From assembly GCF_028389875.1 (NCBI RefSeq), contig NC_084664.1, positions 114,397,466 to 114,461,465 of the forward strand: 64,000 nucleotides of DNA. The letters run 5' to 3'. This document shows, in pieces, positions 50,381 to 63,171 of this stretch. Numbering within the stretch: the first letter of the stretch is position 1; every line of letters starts with the position of its first letter. Made by a program: the position numbers and the translations under genes. This DNA comes from Rhea pennata. Taxonomy: Eukaryota; Chordata; Aves; Rheiformes; Rheidae. The notes beneath the pieces were generated by a model that saw only the letters and a list, made by a program, of their open reading frames with translations, was not told the origin of the DNA and searched no databases.

Positions 50381-52070
50381 CAAATGCTTTATCTGGATGC
50401 ATAAAGCAATCATTAGCGTCATATACACTAGAAAGTCGTGTAGCTTTATTTTTAGCTAAGTAGGAAATACTGAGGTTAGCATTGTTATTCAGAGGTTGAA
50501 GATCAAGTGGAAAACTGGTTAAACTGTAAACAGGCCTGTAGAGAGAGATGGGACAGTAGGAGTGTCTGGCTTCTCCTTATTTTTTTTCATGATGATCATT
50601 TATAATCAATGTTTTTGTTGTGGTGACAAAGCTACGTTTTATATAGAGATTTGTGGCTAGTGAATTAGTCTCCAATTATTGTTAGAGTATAATATTGATC
50701 ATCTGGAGCATACAGTTTCTATTGTCAAACCAAAAGTAGAGTATCTGAACAATGGAAAAAAACCCTGCTATCCTAATAGGATATCACCTTGTCTTTAGCA
50801 CCAAGCCCAAATACCTAATAAGGGAACAGTGCCGTGAAAAGGCAGAGATGAGTGAAATCTAACTGACCCAGATCACCGCTCTGATGCTTTGAGCTTTTGC
50901 TGTGCCTGGTAGGCATGAACACGTCTTTGGGGGCCATCTTTCATCCTCCTTCACTGTTGCTCACACTTCCTGGGGCTTTTCAAACCTGTCCCCTCAAACC
51001 CCTCTCCAAGGGGCGTACATGTGGCAGGAGGCCCAGGCATGGCCTCAGAGATGCCACACAGTGCTCCTGGCTGGCCACCACCGAGCTGTCCCTCCCCACT
51101 CCTGGAGTGATCAGATGCTAGTGCTCAGCGGTGCCCCATGCAGCCACACCATCTGTTCCCAAAGATGGGCCTACACAAAGTGACAGCCTCCTGAGACACT
51201 TCTTTCTCTGGTCCTTTGCCCACAAAAGCATGCCCACGTGTTGTGGTGTGGCCTCGATTCTGCAGGGGTCATGTCCCCTGTCACCATGCAGCCACATCTC
51301 CTGGGCCAAGGCCCCAGCAGCTGGAGAAATCTCTGTAGAAAAGTGAAATACTGAAGGATATATTTCTCCTTCTCAAAGCTCTACCCTTTCATCTTTCCTC
51401 TTCTCTTCTCTGGTCCTTCTTCTCTTTGCTAGGATGATCTGCACTGAAATTAAACAAAATCCAGCCACATGTGACCCATTGCACCTCTCCTGCACTGTGT
51501 GCCCAGAGGTGAAAAATCTTTTGACATTGCTTGATCTTCATCGTGATAGATTGGCAAAAAGGCGCCTGGGGGGCAAGAGGAGGTGCAACCCTGGCGAAGC
51601 TCCCCGTGTCCCCGTGCGCTGCCCTGGGCAGGCTTTCGCCTTGCCCTCGGAAGCCGGCAGGGCTTCAGATTGGGAGTAGTAGTGATGCACACTGGTTTTG
51701 GTGCCTTCAGCCGGGCAGGGTCGCGTGGCCTGGCCCTGCCTGCCATGACCGCACGCGTCACGCGGTGCTGCCGGCCCTCGCGGCTCTGGGCAGTCCTGAG
51801 CACGCAGCGGGCGGGCGGCCCCTTTTGTGCTCTTTTTCAGCACTATTTGGAGAACATTCCACAGATAAACTGGCTTCAGAACCCATCAAAATATATTAAA
51901 TTACAGGCAAGCTGTAAAAAAGAGACCTATAAACTGTATACGGGCACAAGATATACTGAAAGACAGAAACATAAATCAAGATGCACCTCATAAGAAATCT
52001 TTCTATACTTAATGTGTACAAAATATGAAGCAAATAATTACATACCAGTGTATATTTCTACAAGCTAGTG
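50381..52070. other. Noncoding stretch with GC-rich patch at 51.54-51.83 kb
   Basis: The left part is AT-rich. From about 50900 G+C rises, and 51540-51830 contains a modest cluster of CpGs, including an ACGCGTCACGCGG string. Four overlapping frames of 80-136 codons cross it in different phases, which indicates stop depletion by composition, not coding. No gene is called. Confidence 0.45.
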
Positions 52071-52074
52071 GTTC

Positions 52075-52099
52075 TTTTTTTTTTTTTTTTTTTTTTTTT
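52075..52099. repeat. T25 homopolymer
   Basis: Twenty-five thymines followed by 'cctcag', giving an artificial but near-perfect splice-acceptor appearance at 52105. It could also be the antisense poly(A) of a retrocopy, but no gene body was recognised to its right. Confidence 0.9.
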
Positions 52100-52617
52100 C
52101 CTCAGCCCGAGATGAAAGCTAACATTACAGATTTATTCTGGTGGAAATGCTGATGTTTGTGTGAAGCGAACGCATTCTTTCTTTATGTAGCCCTGAGTTT
52201 TCAGCTACTTTATCAAATAACTACCTCTTTGTGTTTGCTGGCTCACAGAAATCCTTAGCGCTGTGCCGCAATGGTAGTTACAGCCCGAGTAATACAACAA
52301 GCTCCCCGTTAAGGAGTGATCAAGAGATTTTAAAGTAGCTAAAATGCCCTAGGAGGGTTTCTGTCTTTAAAGGTGGCAAACTTGGTGGTGTGAGACAGCG
52401 GGTAAAAATCCCACGAGGGAGGAAGGGGAAAAGATAATGGGTAAAGGCTCTCATCTGTGTAATGTTTTCTCCCTGAAAAGATTTCAACTTTCCATACAAG
52501 CTGCAAACACACAAAAATTGCCTCTCACACCAGACTCGGTTCATGCAGGCAGAATTTGGTTTCTGCAAACACTGACTTAAAACTTATAACCGATTTCCCA
52601 TTTATAGTGGGGAGGAT

Positions 52618-52690
52618 TAGCTAGTAGAGCAGCTAGATAGTGGCTTGGCATGTGAACCTTTCATCCCAAGGTCACTCGTGCGAATGCCGT
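52618..52690 (+). repeat. tRNA-like segment (SINE head or tRNA relic)
   Basis: 'tagctagtagagcagctag' (52618-52636) resembles a tRNA D-arm and A box ('TAGCTCAGT..GTAGAGCA') with a deletion. About 40 bp downstream 'gtgcgaatgcc' resembles a degraded B box. The stems do not pair well enough for a functional tRNA, so a tRNA-derived SINE head or pseudogene is the likelier reading. Confidence 0.25.
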
Positions 52691-53846
52691 ACGGAAAGGT
52701 AATGGCTGCAATGAATTTAAGTCTCATTGTGATGACTTGAACTTGGCATGCTCGAGGGGAGCTGTTGGAAAGCAGATAACTCAGGCCAGCCTGGGAGATG
52801 CTGGGAGGGGAGGAAAGTGAGTGACACCACTCTCTTGCCCCACTCTGAGCAGTAATGAACTGTCGTGACTGGTACTCAGTAGTACTCTGCCCGGCAGACA
52901 TGGAGAAATCAGCAGATTGGAGCACCAAGCTACTGTCCTCTTCCCACCATGCGAGGCACCATGACATAGTCTCCTGAAGCAGGAGAAAAGGTTTTCATAG
53001 TGCTTTCTGTTTTTCTGCTTTTGTGGAGGGGGAGTAGAAGATTTTGCTTTTCATTCCACCACGTCATGTATGCAGTAGACAGGAGGACCTGTGAGCACAT
53101 AGAAAACAGTTGCACTGCTGAAGGTGATCTGAAGCTCACACCAGGTGCTGCTCTTCCTTCTGAAGCTACCTCTCCCATATCCTATCACGCTCTTTACAAC
53201 CCTCCTGCATCCAACCAGATTTGGACCAACCAACAATTACAATTCCTGTCAACTTTGCAGTGTATTTTAAACAAGGAATTAGCAAGCACTATCAAAGCAA
53301 TCCTACATTCATTTTTATCAACATTTATTTAAAATCACCTTTCACATACATATATGAATAATTGCTGCTGTTTCTCTTGCTGCCCTACTCTTTTAAAAGT
53401 ACTTATTACTGTCTCCTTCTTAACATAATTTTCCTTTCTTATTCTCCTTCTCTAGAACAGGTGAGTTTACTGGGCTGTCCGCTAAAGGAAATGTGAAATA
53501 TTTTTTCCACACGTTGCCAAAAGTTGTCCAAAATAAAACAGTGGCAGGGTCATGTATATCAAGATATGTCATGGTTATAAGGCTAGTAGAGAGAGAAGCC
53601 TATCTGTAAGTGGGAGGCATGATTCATTTGGATAACAATAGAATCTACTGCCCTTTTCTACCAAATGTTTTTAGTTTGCCTCAAATAAGTCATTGTCTAA
53701 CTTGTATAAATCTTTCCACCGACGCTTGAATTATTGCTGGATATTTGGGAAACACATTTTTTTGGTTTTATAAGGAAAAAAAGAGCTGATTGCAATCACT
53801 TCCAAGTAACACTTAACTCCTTGACACAAGGTCAGCAGGAGGGTTT

Positions 53847-53905
53847 GTGCATGTGTGTGTGAGTGCGAGTGTGTGAGAGTGTGTGTGTGTGAGTGTGTGT
53901 GTGTT
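53847..53905. repeat. (TG)n-rich microsatellite, interrupted
   Basis: Alternating TG with GAG and CGAG interruptions over about 59 bases. The frames across it on both strands encode only Cys/Val or His/Thr repeats and are not genes. Confidence 0.95.
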
Positions 53906-54047
53906 TTCTTTCTAATCTGTGAGCTGTTCCCTGAGAGACACATTGAGAACTGGGGCTTGTCTGCTGACATGTTTTACACAGCTGATCCATTAGGATCCTG
54001 CTCTTCCCAGCCTCCCTGGCACCGCTTTGATCAGCGACATGTTTGGG

Positions 54048-54069
54048 AAAAAAAAAAAAAAAAAAAAAA
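54048..54069. repeat. A22 homopolymer
   Basis: Twenty-two adenines without an upstream AATAAA and with no recognised retrocopy body. Confidence 0.95.
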
Positions 54070-57000
54070 GTAAAAGGCACTTCTCTGATCAGGAATCCCT
54101 CCCCTCCACTAAATCATCCTGGGCACTTTAAAGCCATAGGAACCACTGTGGGACCTCTCAGCTCTGGGAGGCTTCATGACAGCTCCACACTAAAACATCC
54201 AGACACAAGACAATAACGCCTTTTGCCCAATGGCCTCTTCTGCCCAGCTTTGTGGTTAACCTCTTCCCTGCCCGCCTGTGCTGCAGAGGAGCCCTGAGAT
54301 GCTCCCGCGAAGCCCTACACCAGTCCCAGCAGCAGTGTTTGCAGTTCCAGCAGCGACATGCCAGGAAGAGTTAATACGGATAGTGCACTGGCGCGCGGGA
54401 AAGTGGGGCCGAGAAACGCCAGCCCAGCTCCCTCTCCATACGCGCCTGTGAAAACTTGCCTTGCTTCAAAAATGTGACTGCTGGAGAATTCAAGGTCTGC
54501 CTTTCCTCTGAGGGGGGAGGTTTTTAGTTTTTACCCCACTCTGAGTGTCTTTCTAAAAGCTGGTTAGAAAAGCCTGCTGCATATGGCTTGTTTCTGCAGT
54601 AAGTTATTGAGGAGGAAAGAGGATGTGAGGGGAGACCATCATGAACATGGAAGGATATGGTGGCCTGGAAATGTTGCATATTCATTGCCTGGCAATTGCA
54701 GTGACCTGCTGCCCATGTATCTCAGCCTAACAGCTGACATGAGATGCTGGGCACAGGGATCCGGGCAAGTTGTTGCTGGCAGGAGGAGGATGGTATAAAG
54801 TCCATGAGGGATCACATCAACACCTAGGTTAGCACAGGGAAGGTGACACAGGTGCCTGCTGGGTGGACATAGCCTGAGCGTAGCTTTGTCCATACCTCAG
54901 CCACGCACAGCAGCAATCCTGGTGGGCTCCCACTTCACTCAGTCAATTGCCAATTGCCATTAATAACCCCAAATGGTCCATCTCCCATCGGGGAGGAAGG
55001 AACAACTAACAAAATGGCCATCGCTGCCTCCCAAGCCAAAAAAAGCAAGTCTTCCTTGCACTTGCGTCTGGCCATGTTCACGTCTCACTGGGATGGAAAA
55101 CCAGCAAACCCAAGATAATACTATGGTTTGAACACTGAATACTCAGTGGTGCTGATTAGCAGCAGCCATAGTGCCAGCTAGTGCAGTATCAATGCTCCCC
55201 TGTGTTCGGGTCCTCAGAGGCTGTGCCCCTGGCTGACACGTTTACTGTAGATAGAGCACATACCAGACATTGCAGAGATCTGGATGAGTTGTCCACTGAT
55301 CAAGGAAATCCCCTAAACCACAGCTCTGAACAGTGTCCCTTCTCATCACCCATCTCACCCCCACACATTAATTCCTTGCCTTTTTTGAGCATTTTTCACT
55401 GACTTGAGTGATGAGAGGGACTTTTCCCCTGAAGTTCCAGTGTGCTCTTTTTATTTGGTTTACAGAAAAATATGAATAGTGTGATGGAGGATCTGTTCTT
55501 GACAGCCTTCTTGAGAGTGATATTTTGGAAGTACAGAAGTCCAGGAATTACTGAAACATGCTTTCTTTTTCTGTACCCCAGTGCTGGCTGATAGCTCTGT
55601 GATTGCCAGATCCCCCAGTCCTGCCAAACATCCGGGTCCAGCAGCTTGTCTTTCAAGCAGATTTGACAGCATATACAATATTACCTTCTGCATGAGGCAT
55701 TTTCGAGAACATCAAGGTGCTGCTGACTACCTTGTTTCAGGGAGCTTTTTCCATGGTAAATCCTGGTAGGAAGCTGCTCAGAAATTGTTCAGAATTTACC
55801 TCAAAGCACATGCAGAATGAAGGGCACCTCTCATCTGGGTCCCCTCACCCTTTTTTTTGCCTGCAGGCCCTCTCTGGTGTGGCACCCGTGTGCTTGGTTG
55901 ACAGGCCAGTCTGAGGCGAGAATCAAAAAAGTGCAAATACTCACAGTCTCAGTTCACTTAGGCTTCAGTTCAGACCATGGCTGGAGGAGGATCTCTTCAA
56001 CCCTAGGTTTTCCTCACGGTATAAATCCCTGTGACTGGATCCCATAAACCAGTCTCACAAGCTCTCTAAGAATTTGTCAGTATGCCAGATTCACCGTGCC
56101 CAGCCCTTGCAAAATGGGGTAGCTAAAAACAGTAAAGCAAAAAAGTAGACAAACACCTTAGTAAAAGCAAAAGAAAAAAAAAGAAAAAAAGGAAAAAAAA
56201 CCACATCAAAACAACATCCATTTTTTAGACCATTTGCAGATAAATGACCTCCACTCTTACAATTAAAGAAAATGTGCAATTAGCTTAATCAGATCTGTGG
56301 GAAGAAAAGCAGTCATCGAGTCTCAAAAGGCAGGTTCTGAGAAACTGCAGCCAACTTTTACTGGGGCCGACTAGAGACACTACATCACGAACAGCATGAA
56401 CGGTGCCAAAGCCTTCTTCCTGTGAAAAATGATGTTTCAATTTAGGCTCCTGTATATTGTATTCGTTCATCTCCCTCTCACTTGCTTACTCACTTGCTCT
56501 CTCCTGCTCTTTGACACTATAGTTAGAGGCATGAAGAAGTATTTCCTTGTATTGATATGGACACTTCATCTTAATTTCTCAATGAGATGAAGTTGTGTGA
56601 GTCATTTCAGTTCCTCACCAATCTCAATGTCCTTTGTACTTACGATCCAAAGACAGGCTATTTTATGATACAATAAAAGGGCCAAAAGCATTCAGGGATT
56701 AGGAGAAGAGGAAAATAGGACTTTCCTTTCCTTCAGGAAAGGCAGATAGGACTAGATCTACTCCCCTTTCCTTGTGCAACAGGAAAAGGTCTTGAAACAC
56801 TATTAGCAGTTGTGGGGGTGAAGGTCCTAAGAGGCTATTAGAAATCCTAGGGAGGAAGCTGAACTCAGAAATCGGTCCCTCCTCTCTGTGCACCAAGTGG
56901 GAAATTGTGCAAGCTGCAGGACCAGTTCCCTTAACCCTTTGCTAGGGTGTGTTTGCCAGCAATCTCCCCTCTCCCACGCCAAAGGCAAGGAAGAAGGAAG

Positions 57001-58439
57001 GGGCATTAAAAGACTGGAAAAAGGGAAGGAAGAAACATGCAACACTTAATGGCTGTTTTAAAATATTATCTATTCAAATACAGTTAAAATCCAGGCCTTT
57101 TCCCTAAAAGGAGGGGAAAATTGTTTTTAGTCAGGCGGAATAAAGAGCCAGCCCTGTGATGAGTTTACAAACCCACAGTAAGTTGGGACACCACCATCTA
57201 TGAGAACAAATAACCCTTATGTACGTCCCTTCCTTACCCTGCATTTCCTACACATCGGGAGCCACCTCAGCAGTTACTCAGTGGTCACCTGTAAATGAAT
57301 ATAGCTGGGCAGCAAGGGGAATTACTGCTGCTGTTTTTAATGTAGAGATATTTCAGGGGAACTTAAAACTTTTTTCTGGTTTTTGCTCTTACTTCTACAC
57401 AGACAGTCATTCCTCAGCATTTGGCAAGTAACCACCACCCACTCAGCAAGCACCTACTGCTGTTTGAACAGACGGATGGTTGGACTGCTGTGAGCCTGCA
57501 CCACAAACCCGGGGCTGCTTTCTGCTACTATTATAGGCCAGGCTGACATTTCATCCCGCAGCCTTCTCTGTCCCTGCAGACAGAAACCTGCCAGTTTCCT
57601 CATTTCTTAGGTCTCTCTCCCCTCAGATGGGAAGAACCTCAACTGTTGGTGAAAGCCTGGAGGTTGTTGAGAGCTTATGGCCACCTCTGCACGGGCACCA
57701 GGCTGGTCCTTACTGCGAACACACGTGCAAGCCTGGGATGCTGCTTTAGCTTGTCTGGCCAAGGAGGCACCTGTGCAGCCTCCGTGGGCTGGTAAAACTG
57801 TGGGTGCTAACACGCGGGCAGTAAATATCTCCAGAATATCTCCAGATACATATATTTTTTCTTCATCTGAGGATATCTTTTTTTCTAAACACTTCTGTCC
57901 CCAAGGTTTCCAAGCTTTTTTACTGAAGTTTTCTAGAAAACATTATGATTTTGAAATGTCAATGCGATTTTTTATTCTTTGCTTTTTTCAGACCTTTCTT
58001 TGAAAATATTCTGGTTTTCAGCCTTGATTTTTTTGTTTGTTGGTTTGTAATTCACCACCTGGCAAAAAGTTACATATGCAGTTCCAAACAGCAGAGCTTT
58101 CTTGCTCTTGCGTGCACTTTCTCACTGACTGCTAACTATTTTCCACCATTGGATAAGGGGAAAAAACTCAGGGTTAAAAATAAAGATAGAGCCCTAAAAT
58201 ATCTCCAAACCAACAAAAGGAAACGGATGTGTTTATTTTTTGGTTGGTTTCCAAAAATCTGAAGGAGGTAATACTTTATGTTAAAAACATTTATAAGCGA
58301 GGGTAATGGACACAGCCAGATAAAGAGTCGGTTGCCTTAAGTGTGAGGTAACAAGTAAGCTAAGCCCCGTCTGTTTTGCAGCACAGAACGAATGTCTCCA
58401 TGCAAAGCCAGGAACTATCGGGTGCTTAGGAGAGCAGCA

Positions 58440-58720
58440 GCTTGCAAGTCAGTGTGTCGCCCAGCTCTGCTCGCTGCCGGTTCGGTTGCAGCAGGAACCG
58501 CATTGCCCAGCTGCTGGGCAGCCCCGGGCTCCTTGGGTGCCGCTGCAGCGGTACGAGTCGGGTGCTGCAGCCAAAGTCGAACAGCCGTCCCACAGGCGGG
58601 TTTGGGTATGCATCTCCGGCTCTCAGCGCGGAGACGGGGATTTGCCTGGTGTGGCAGCGGCCGGCGGGCTCCCTGCCAGCAGCTCCGAAGCAGAGAGAGC
58701 TGGAGGCCGGCCTGAGTCTC
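58440..58720. promoter_or_regulatory. Small CpG island
   Basis: A compact CpG-rich block, clearly distinct from the AT-rich DNA on both sides. A complex AT-rich block follows (58740-58990), with a strong donor match GATGG/GTGAGT (GT at 58825-58826) and, further on, a TATA-like ATATAAAAG at about 59012-59020. Coding frames of 79-156 codons cross it in several phases and no family is recognised. It could be a short first exon with its promoter, or an orphan island. Confidence 0.45.
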
Positions 58721-58990
58721 CATAAACCCCATCAGTAACATTTCTGACAAGATAAATTGCATTTTAAATGCGGAGATGACCTTGGTAATCAGGAATAAAT
58801 CAGCAGGATAATCAAAATTGATGGGTGAGTCAAATCCAGAAAATTTATATGCTGGAGCCCTATAGAACAGCTTGAAAATCCCCATAAGTCGGGTCCTGGC
58901 TGAAATTTTGGTCCCTTTGCTGTAGTAATTTAAACTTTTCTATTTACTTTGGCGTTCCTCTGTTCAGTGACTTGGCCTGATCGAAATGCT

Positions 58991-60077
58991 TTGATATGTT
59001 CAATGAGAATAAAACATATAAAAGCTGACGGGTAGTGTCTTGGTTTAGGACAACTGTGAACACGAAATTTAATCCTGGGCTTTACAGGAGGGACTCTCTA
59101 GAACATACTTGGGAGAGAAAGCAATTAATACTGCGTTAAAAAAGAAAAAAAGGCAGTTCTTCTTTTTTACTTTGCTTTTTAATGCCTTGTAATTTGGGCC
59201 AAACTAAACAGTACTTACGCCACTACTGATGTTACAAATTCATGTTCCACTGCTGATGTATGTACCTTAGTTAACATAGCACTCACTGGAAAGGAAAAGA
59301 AAGTGTAATTTCTCCAGAGCATGGACAAGAGGAGAGCACAGAATGAAGCTGGTTCTCCCATTATGTTATTTTATTCCCTGCTGTTACTTGCTCTCTTGAA
59401 ACACTCTTGCTTTTGCCCTTTTGACAGGTGGGATATTGTCACGTTACACAGCTAGCAGAGCCGAAATTGCTCTAACACCCTTATCCCTTAAACAAACTGT
59501 AATCTACTGGCACTGCTCTGACACTCTTCTAAAACCTATTTACTGGCTTCAGTATACCTACTCCTGGTTCATATCAGTGCAATAAAAGTAGAATCAGGCC
59601 AGTTCTCTGATTTGCTTATGCCTGACATGCAGCTTACACTACTTTTACATCGATGAAGAATTTGGCCTTGAGATCTCCATGCTCTCAGTTTGACCTAGTA
59701 TTTTTAAAAAATACTTCCAAAACTGTGCCTCTCTCTTCTGCCTTTCCTTCATCCTTTCCAGATTCTGCTAGCACACACTTCATGTCAGCAAACTCAGTGA
59801 AAGTCCTGGACCTGTTACAGGCCATTTATTGCTTTCTATTGTACTCATACTTGAGATTACCTATATTTGCTTTCTTAAAAACATTTTGGAGAGAAACATC
59901 TTTCTTGAAGGGCTGATGAAATATTTTTCCCTTGAAGTTGTTTTGAGATAAGACTGATTTTTATCTAACAAGAAACGGTGTTCTTCATAAAGCATGTCGG
60001 GCAGCAGTTTCTGATTTTGGCGAAACACTGAATGCTGGAGAATCACGCATTGAGACTCCAGTGCTGGCAGCTGTCAC
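58991..60077. other. Noncoding stretch, no gene supported
   Basis: AT-rich unique sequence ending at the 3' terminus of the CR1 element. The frame at 59653-59916 has no known domain. Confidence 0.6.
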
Positions 60078-61130
60078 AGCATCACATAATCACAGAATCA
60101 TTAAGGTTGGAAAGGGCCTCTAGAGATCATCTAGTCCAACTTCCTTGCTTAGCAGGGTCACCTAGAGCATGTTAGACAGGGTTGCATCCAAGTGGGTGTT
60201 GAGTATCTTCAGAGAAGGAGACTCCACAACCTCTCGGGGCAACCTGGTCCAGTGCTCCGTCACTCTCACAGGAAAGAAGTTCTTCCTCACATTCAGGCGG
60301 AACTTCCTGTGCTTCAGTTTCTGCCCATTGCCTCTTCTCCTGTCGCATGGCACCGCTGAAAAGAGCTCAGCCCTATCCCCTTGACACCCTCCCTTCAGGT
60401 ACTTGTACACATCGATCAGATCCCCCCTCAGTCTTCTCTTCCCCAGGCTAAACAGGCCCAGCTCTCGCAGCCGTTCCTCATAGGGCAGGTGCTCCAGCCC
60501 TCTGATCATCTTTGTAGCCCTATCCTGGACTCTCTCCAGTAGCTCCAGGTCTGTCTTGTACTGGGGAGCCCAGAACTGGACACAGCACTCGAGATGTGGC
60601 CTCACCAGGGCTGAGCAGAGGGGCAGGATCACCTCTCTTGATCTGCTGGCAGCACTATTCCTAATGCACCCCAGGAGACCGTTGGCCTTCCTGGTCCTAA
60701 GGGCACATTGCTGGCTCATGGTCAACTTGTCATCCACCAGCACTCCCAGGTCCTTCTCTGCAGAGCTGCTCTGCAGAAGGTCAGCCCCCAGCTTGTACTG
60801 GTGCCTGGGGTTATTTTTCCCTAGGTGCAGGACTCTGCCCTTGCCCTTGTTGAACCTCATGAGGTTCCTCTCCGCCCAGCTCTCCAGCCTGTCCAGGTCT
60901 CTCTGAATAGCAGCACAGCCCTCAGGTGTATCAGCCACTCTTCCCAGCTTGGTATCATCAGCAAACTTGCTGAGGAGGCACTCTGTCCCCTCATCCAGGT
61001 CACTGATGAAGAAGTTGAACAGGATGGGACCCAGTACTGAGGTCTGGGGAACTCCACTAGCATGCCACTGTCGCTTTGGTGCCAGGGGTCTACTCTGTTC
61101 GTGGGTGGTATCTTCAGTGCTATATCACAG
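60078..61130 (-). mobile_element. CR1 LINE retrotransposon, 5'-truncated, well preserved
   Basis: The element lies on the minus strand. Its 3' terminus is at the left: antisense 'aatcacagaatcattaagg', then 'ggaaagggcctc' and 'gatcatctagtccaact', the hallmark of bird CR1, with a short ATTCTGTG-type tail. Reading right to left, it encodes the end of the reverse transcriptase domain and the ORF2 C-terminus, followed by a short 3' untranslated region. CR1 moves by target-primed reverse transcription and usually inserts 5'-truncated copies, as here. The right boundary (about 61.06-61.13 kb) is approximate. The coding part is open throughout, so this copy is much younger than the other CR1 fragments in the window. 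Confidence 0.95.
60162..61124 (-). pseudogene. CR1 ORF2 C-terminal fragment (reverse transcriptase end)
   Basis: A single frame of 320 codons is open from 61124 down to the stop at 60162. An in-frame TGA lies immediately upstream at 61125-61127. Residue 24 begins the SGVPQ...SVLGP reverse transcriptase motif (61044-61055 for GVPQ). The catalytic FADD box follows 30 residues later at 60954-60965. After it come the conserved [55 protein letters not shown] and W-T-R-L-P-R-E-V-V segments of CR1 in the normal order. The N-terminal endonuclease and the first RT motifs are missing, so it cannot be a functional enzyme. No promoter is associated. The + strand frames at 60556-60906 and elsewhere are its antisense shadows. 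Confidence 0.93.
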
Positions 61131-63171
61131 ACAGTTTCTCCCACAAGCACTGCTCTGTCTCTTTACCATCCCAGAATCTGAGGAAGGAGTCTGACACACA
61201 GGCAGGCCCACTCCTCAGAAGTCCTCTAAGAGGATGTCCATCTCAGCCTTCCTTGTTTTGGAACAATATATTTAAATATTTAATATTTCACCAGATAAAA
61301 TCAACATAGGACAGACAATTATTTTCTGGCCACACTACTTGCAAATTTTTAAGGCCTTTAAATTATATAAAAGGTTATGATGCTTAATCTGAGCAGCTAA
61401 CTCACAGAGCAGTGATTTACTAACAAACAATACCACCAGGACTAACCAGCTGATAGAGAAGATAAACAGCCAGGCTAAAAGTGGTGAAGGACTGTGAGAA
61501 GGATTTCAAAGAAATCACAAAATTATATTTTCAATATGTATTTTTACAAGATTAAATTCCAGGAGTGTTGTAGGAGTTAGGCATGATGCGTCAAGAGATG
61601 GTGATGGCTAAGACACATTTAATGATTAGCTGAAGATCAAAGATTCAAGATGAACAAAGTATAAGCAGACAGATCCTTTGATTTTCCTGTCTCCTGACAT
61701 GGAAGACCCAATACAAGAAGTCATGCTGCAGGCAAAAGACACAGCTAGGCTGTATGAGCATACTGCATATAGGTTAGGACCATCTAACTATCCTCCTCTG
61801 AGCATAGAGAAGGACCCCTTTGGGTGGCAGACATTATAGGTCAGAGCACATATCAAGCACATCCTCAACCAGTGATCTATCTCAGGGATCGTGGAGCAGG
61901 AAAGATGTCATAGCACTTCACCAGAGCTGCTGCTAAATGAGACAGAGGCTGTGGGGGTGCGCAACATGACAGCCAGCTGTGTGAGACTTCAATCAGCCGC
62001 TAGGGATGATGTGCTTACTATAAGCAAAAGGACCTTCTCGCACTGAGACCAGACATGAGTTCAGCCACTGGAAATGAAGGAATCAGGAATCAGTTCACTT
62101 CATTGTCTCCAGAAGCAACTGCTGCCTTTGAGCAACCAATAAAAGGATTCTGCTCTTAGTACTTACCCATTCATGTTCTAAACTTTTTAAACCATTGATT
62201 AAATATAACTTTTTGCTAGATTATTTGGTTCTTTTTGTTACCCCTCATGATGATATGAACAACCTTTCTGAAGTCATGTAGTAGTTTTCTGCACTGAAAG
62301 AATAGGAATGCAGTTTTGGATGGCTTTTTTTCTCCCAGATAATTATCATTAAAATTGTAAATCTTCTCTATTTCATGGAAAAATATAATTTGATGGCTCA
62401 ACAATGTAAGCATCCTCCTTCTCCACTGTGCTACCCACAACTATAACTGCAGCTTGTTTGGAAATGGAGTGTACTGCAATGCATACATACAAAGCAGTTC
62501 AAATTCTGGTCATACTCAGACAGCAGTTACTGCCATAATTTTCTGGCTTTGCATTAACTCATTGAGCAGGAGCCTTGGCTTGATCACAGCATTTTTTCTT
62601 GTCTGAAAGATGACCTGGTTAATAGAGGAAACACTGAAGCTTCTCTGTTCCTTCTCCTTCTGTCTCACACATGCACATACAAGCATGAATGTGCACCTAT
62701 ATATAGAACACACACACGCACACGCACACACACATGTGTATTTGTATAGGCATACAAATTAATCTTTACACCCCTTTGCAGTGCCAATCTATATGAAGAC
62801 TTGTCGGGGCAGTCTGCTGCTCCGCTGCTGTCTTAGTTGCTTTCCTTTCCAATAATCCAACAGATGCTCTTAGGTTATGTAGAGGGGAAGTAGCTACGCC
62901 AACTACTTCTGGACAGACAAAATAGACTCTTGTGGCTATAATGTAATGTTTTCCTTGGAATATATGTTGTGCCATAGGAATAGGTGGCATTCCAGGCTCT
63001 TGAAGGAACATACTTTTTCTTGGAGCCAAGGTGAAGTATTATCTATCAGAAAATAAAAATGACTGTCAGCAACAACATGGCCTACTTTTCAAAGAAATTA
63101 GGCTCACACAAATGAAAACAGTCAGAAAACTGGCTCTAACCCAGGTGACAACTGATTTCTGTTTCTTTTAG
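61131..63171. other. Noncoding stretch, no gene supported
   Basis: AT-rich unique sequence with no exon or further repeat family recognised, apart from an (AC)n microsatellite. The frames at 62216-62440 and 62766-63029 (minus) have no known domain. Confidence 0.55.
62708..62734. repeat. (CA)n microsatellite with CG interruptions
   Basis: Alternating CA over about 27 bases with two CG interruptions. Confidence 0.9.

Larger units (their letters stand above)
52700..58380. other. Noncoding stretch, no gene supported
   Basis: Unique sequence of mixed composition, with a (TG)n microsatellite and an A22 run annotated separately. There is also an A-rich stretch at about 56165-56202. Frames at 52617-52967, 53000-53332 and 54583-54893 show no recognisable domain. 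A CAG/GTGAGT donor match at about 53458-53466 follows a pyrimidine-rich run ending in AG by only five bases, so it does not define an exon. Confidence 0.55.

Noticed and set aside
52618..52690. Functional tRNA gene
   Set aside because: The A box has a deletion, the B box is degraded and the stems do not pair adequately.
53731..54080. His/Thr-rich minus-strand frames and a Cys/Val-rich plus frame
   Set aside because: They are translations of the (TG)n microsatellite and the poly-A run.
60556..60906. 116-codon + strand frame inside the CR1 element
   Set aside because: It is the antisense shadow of the conserved CR1 ORF2 frame.
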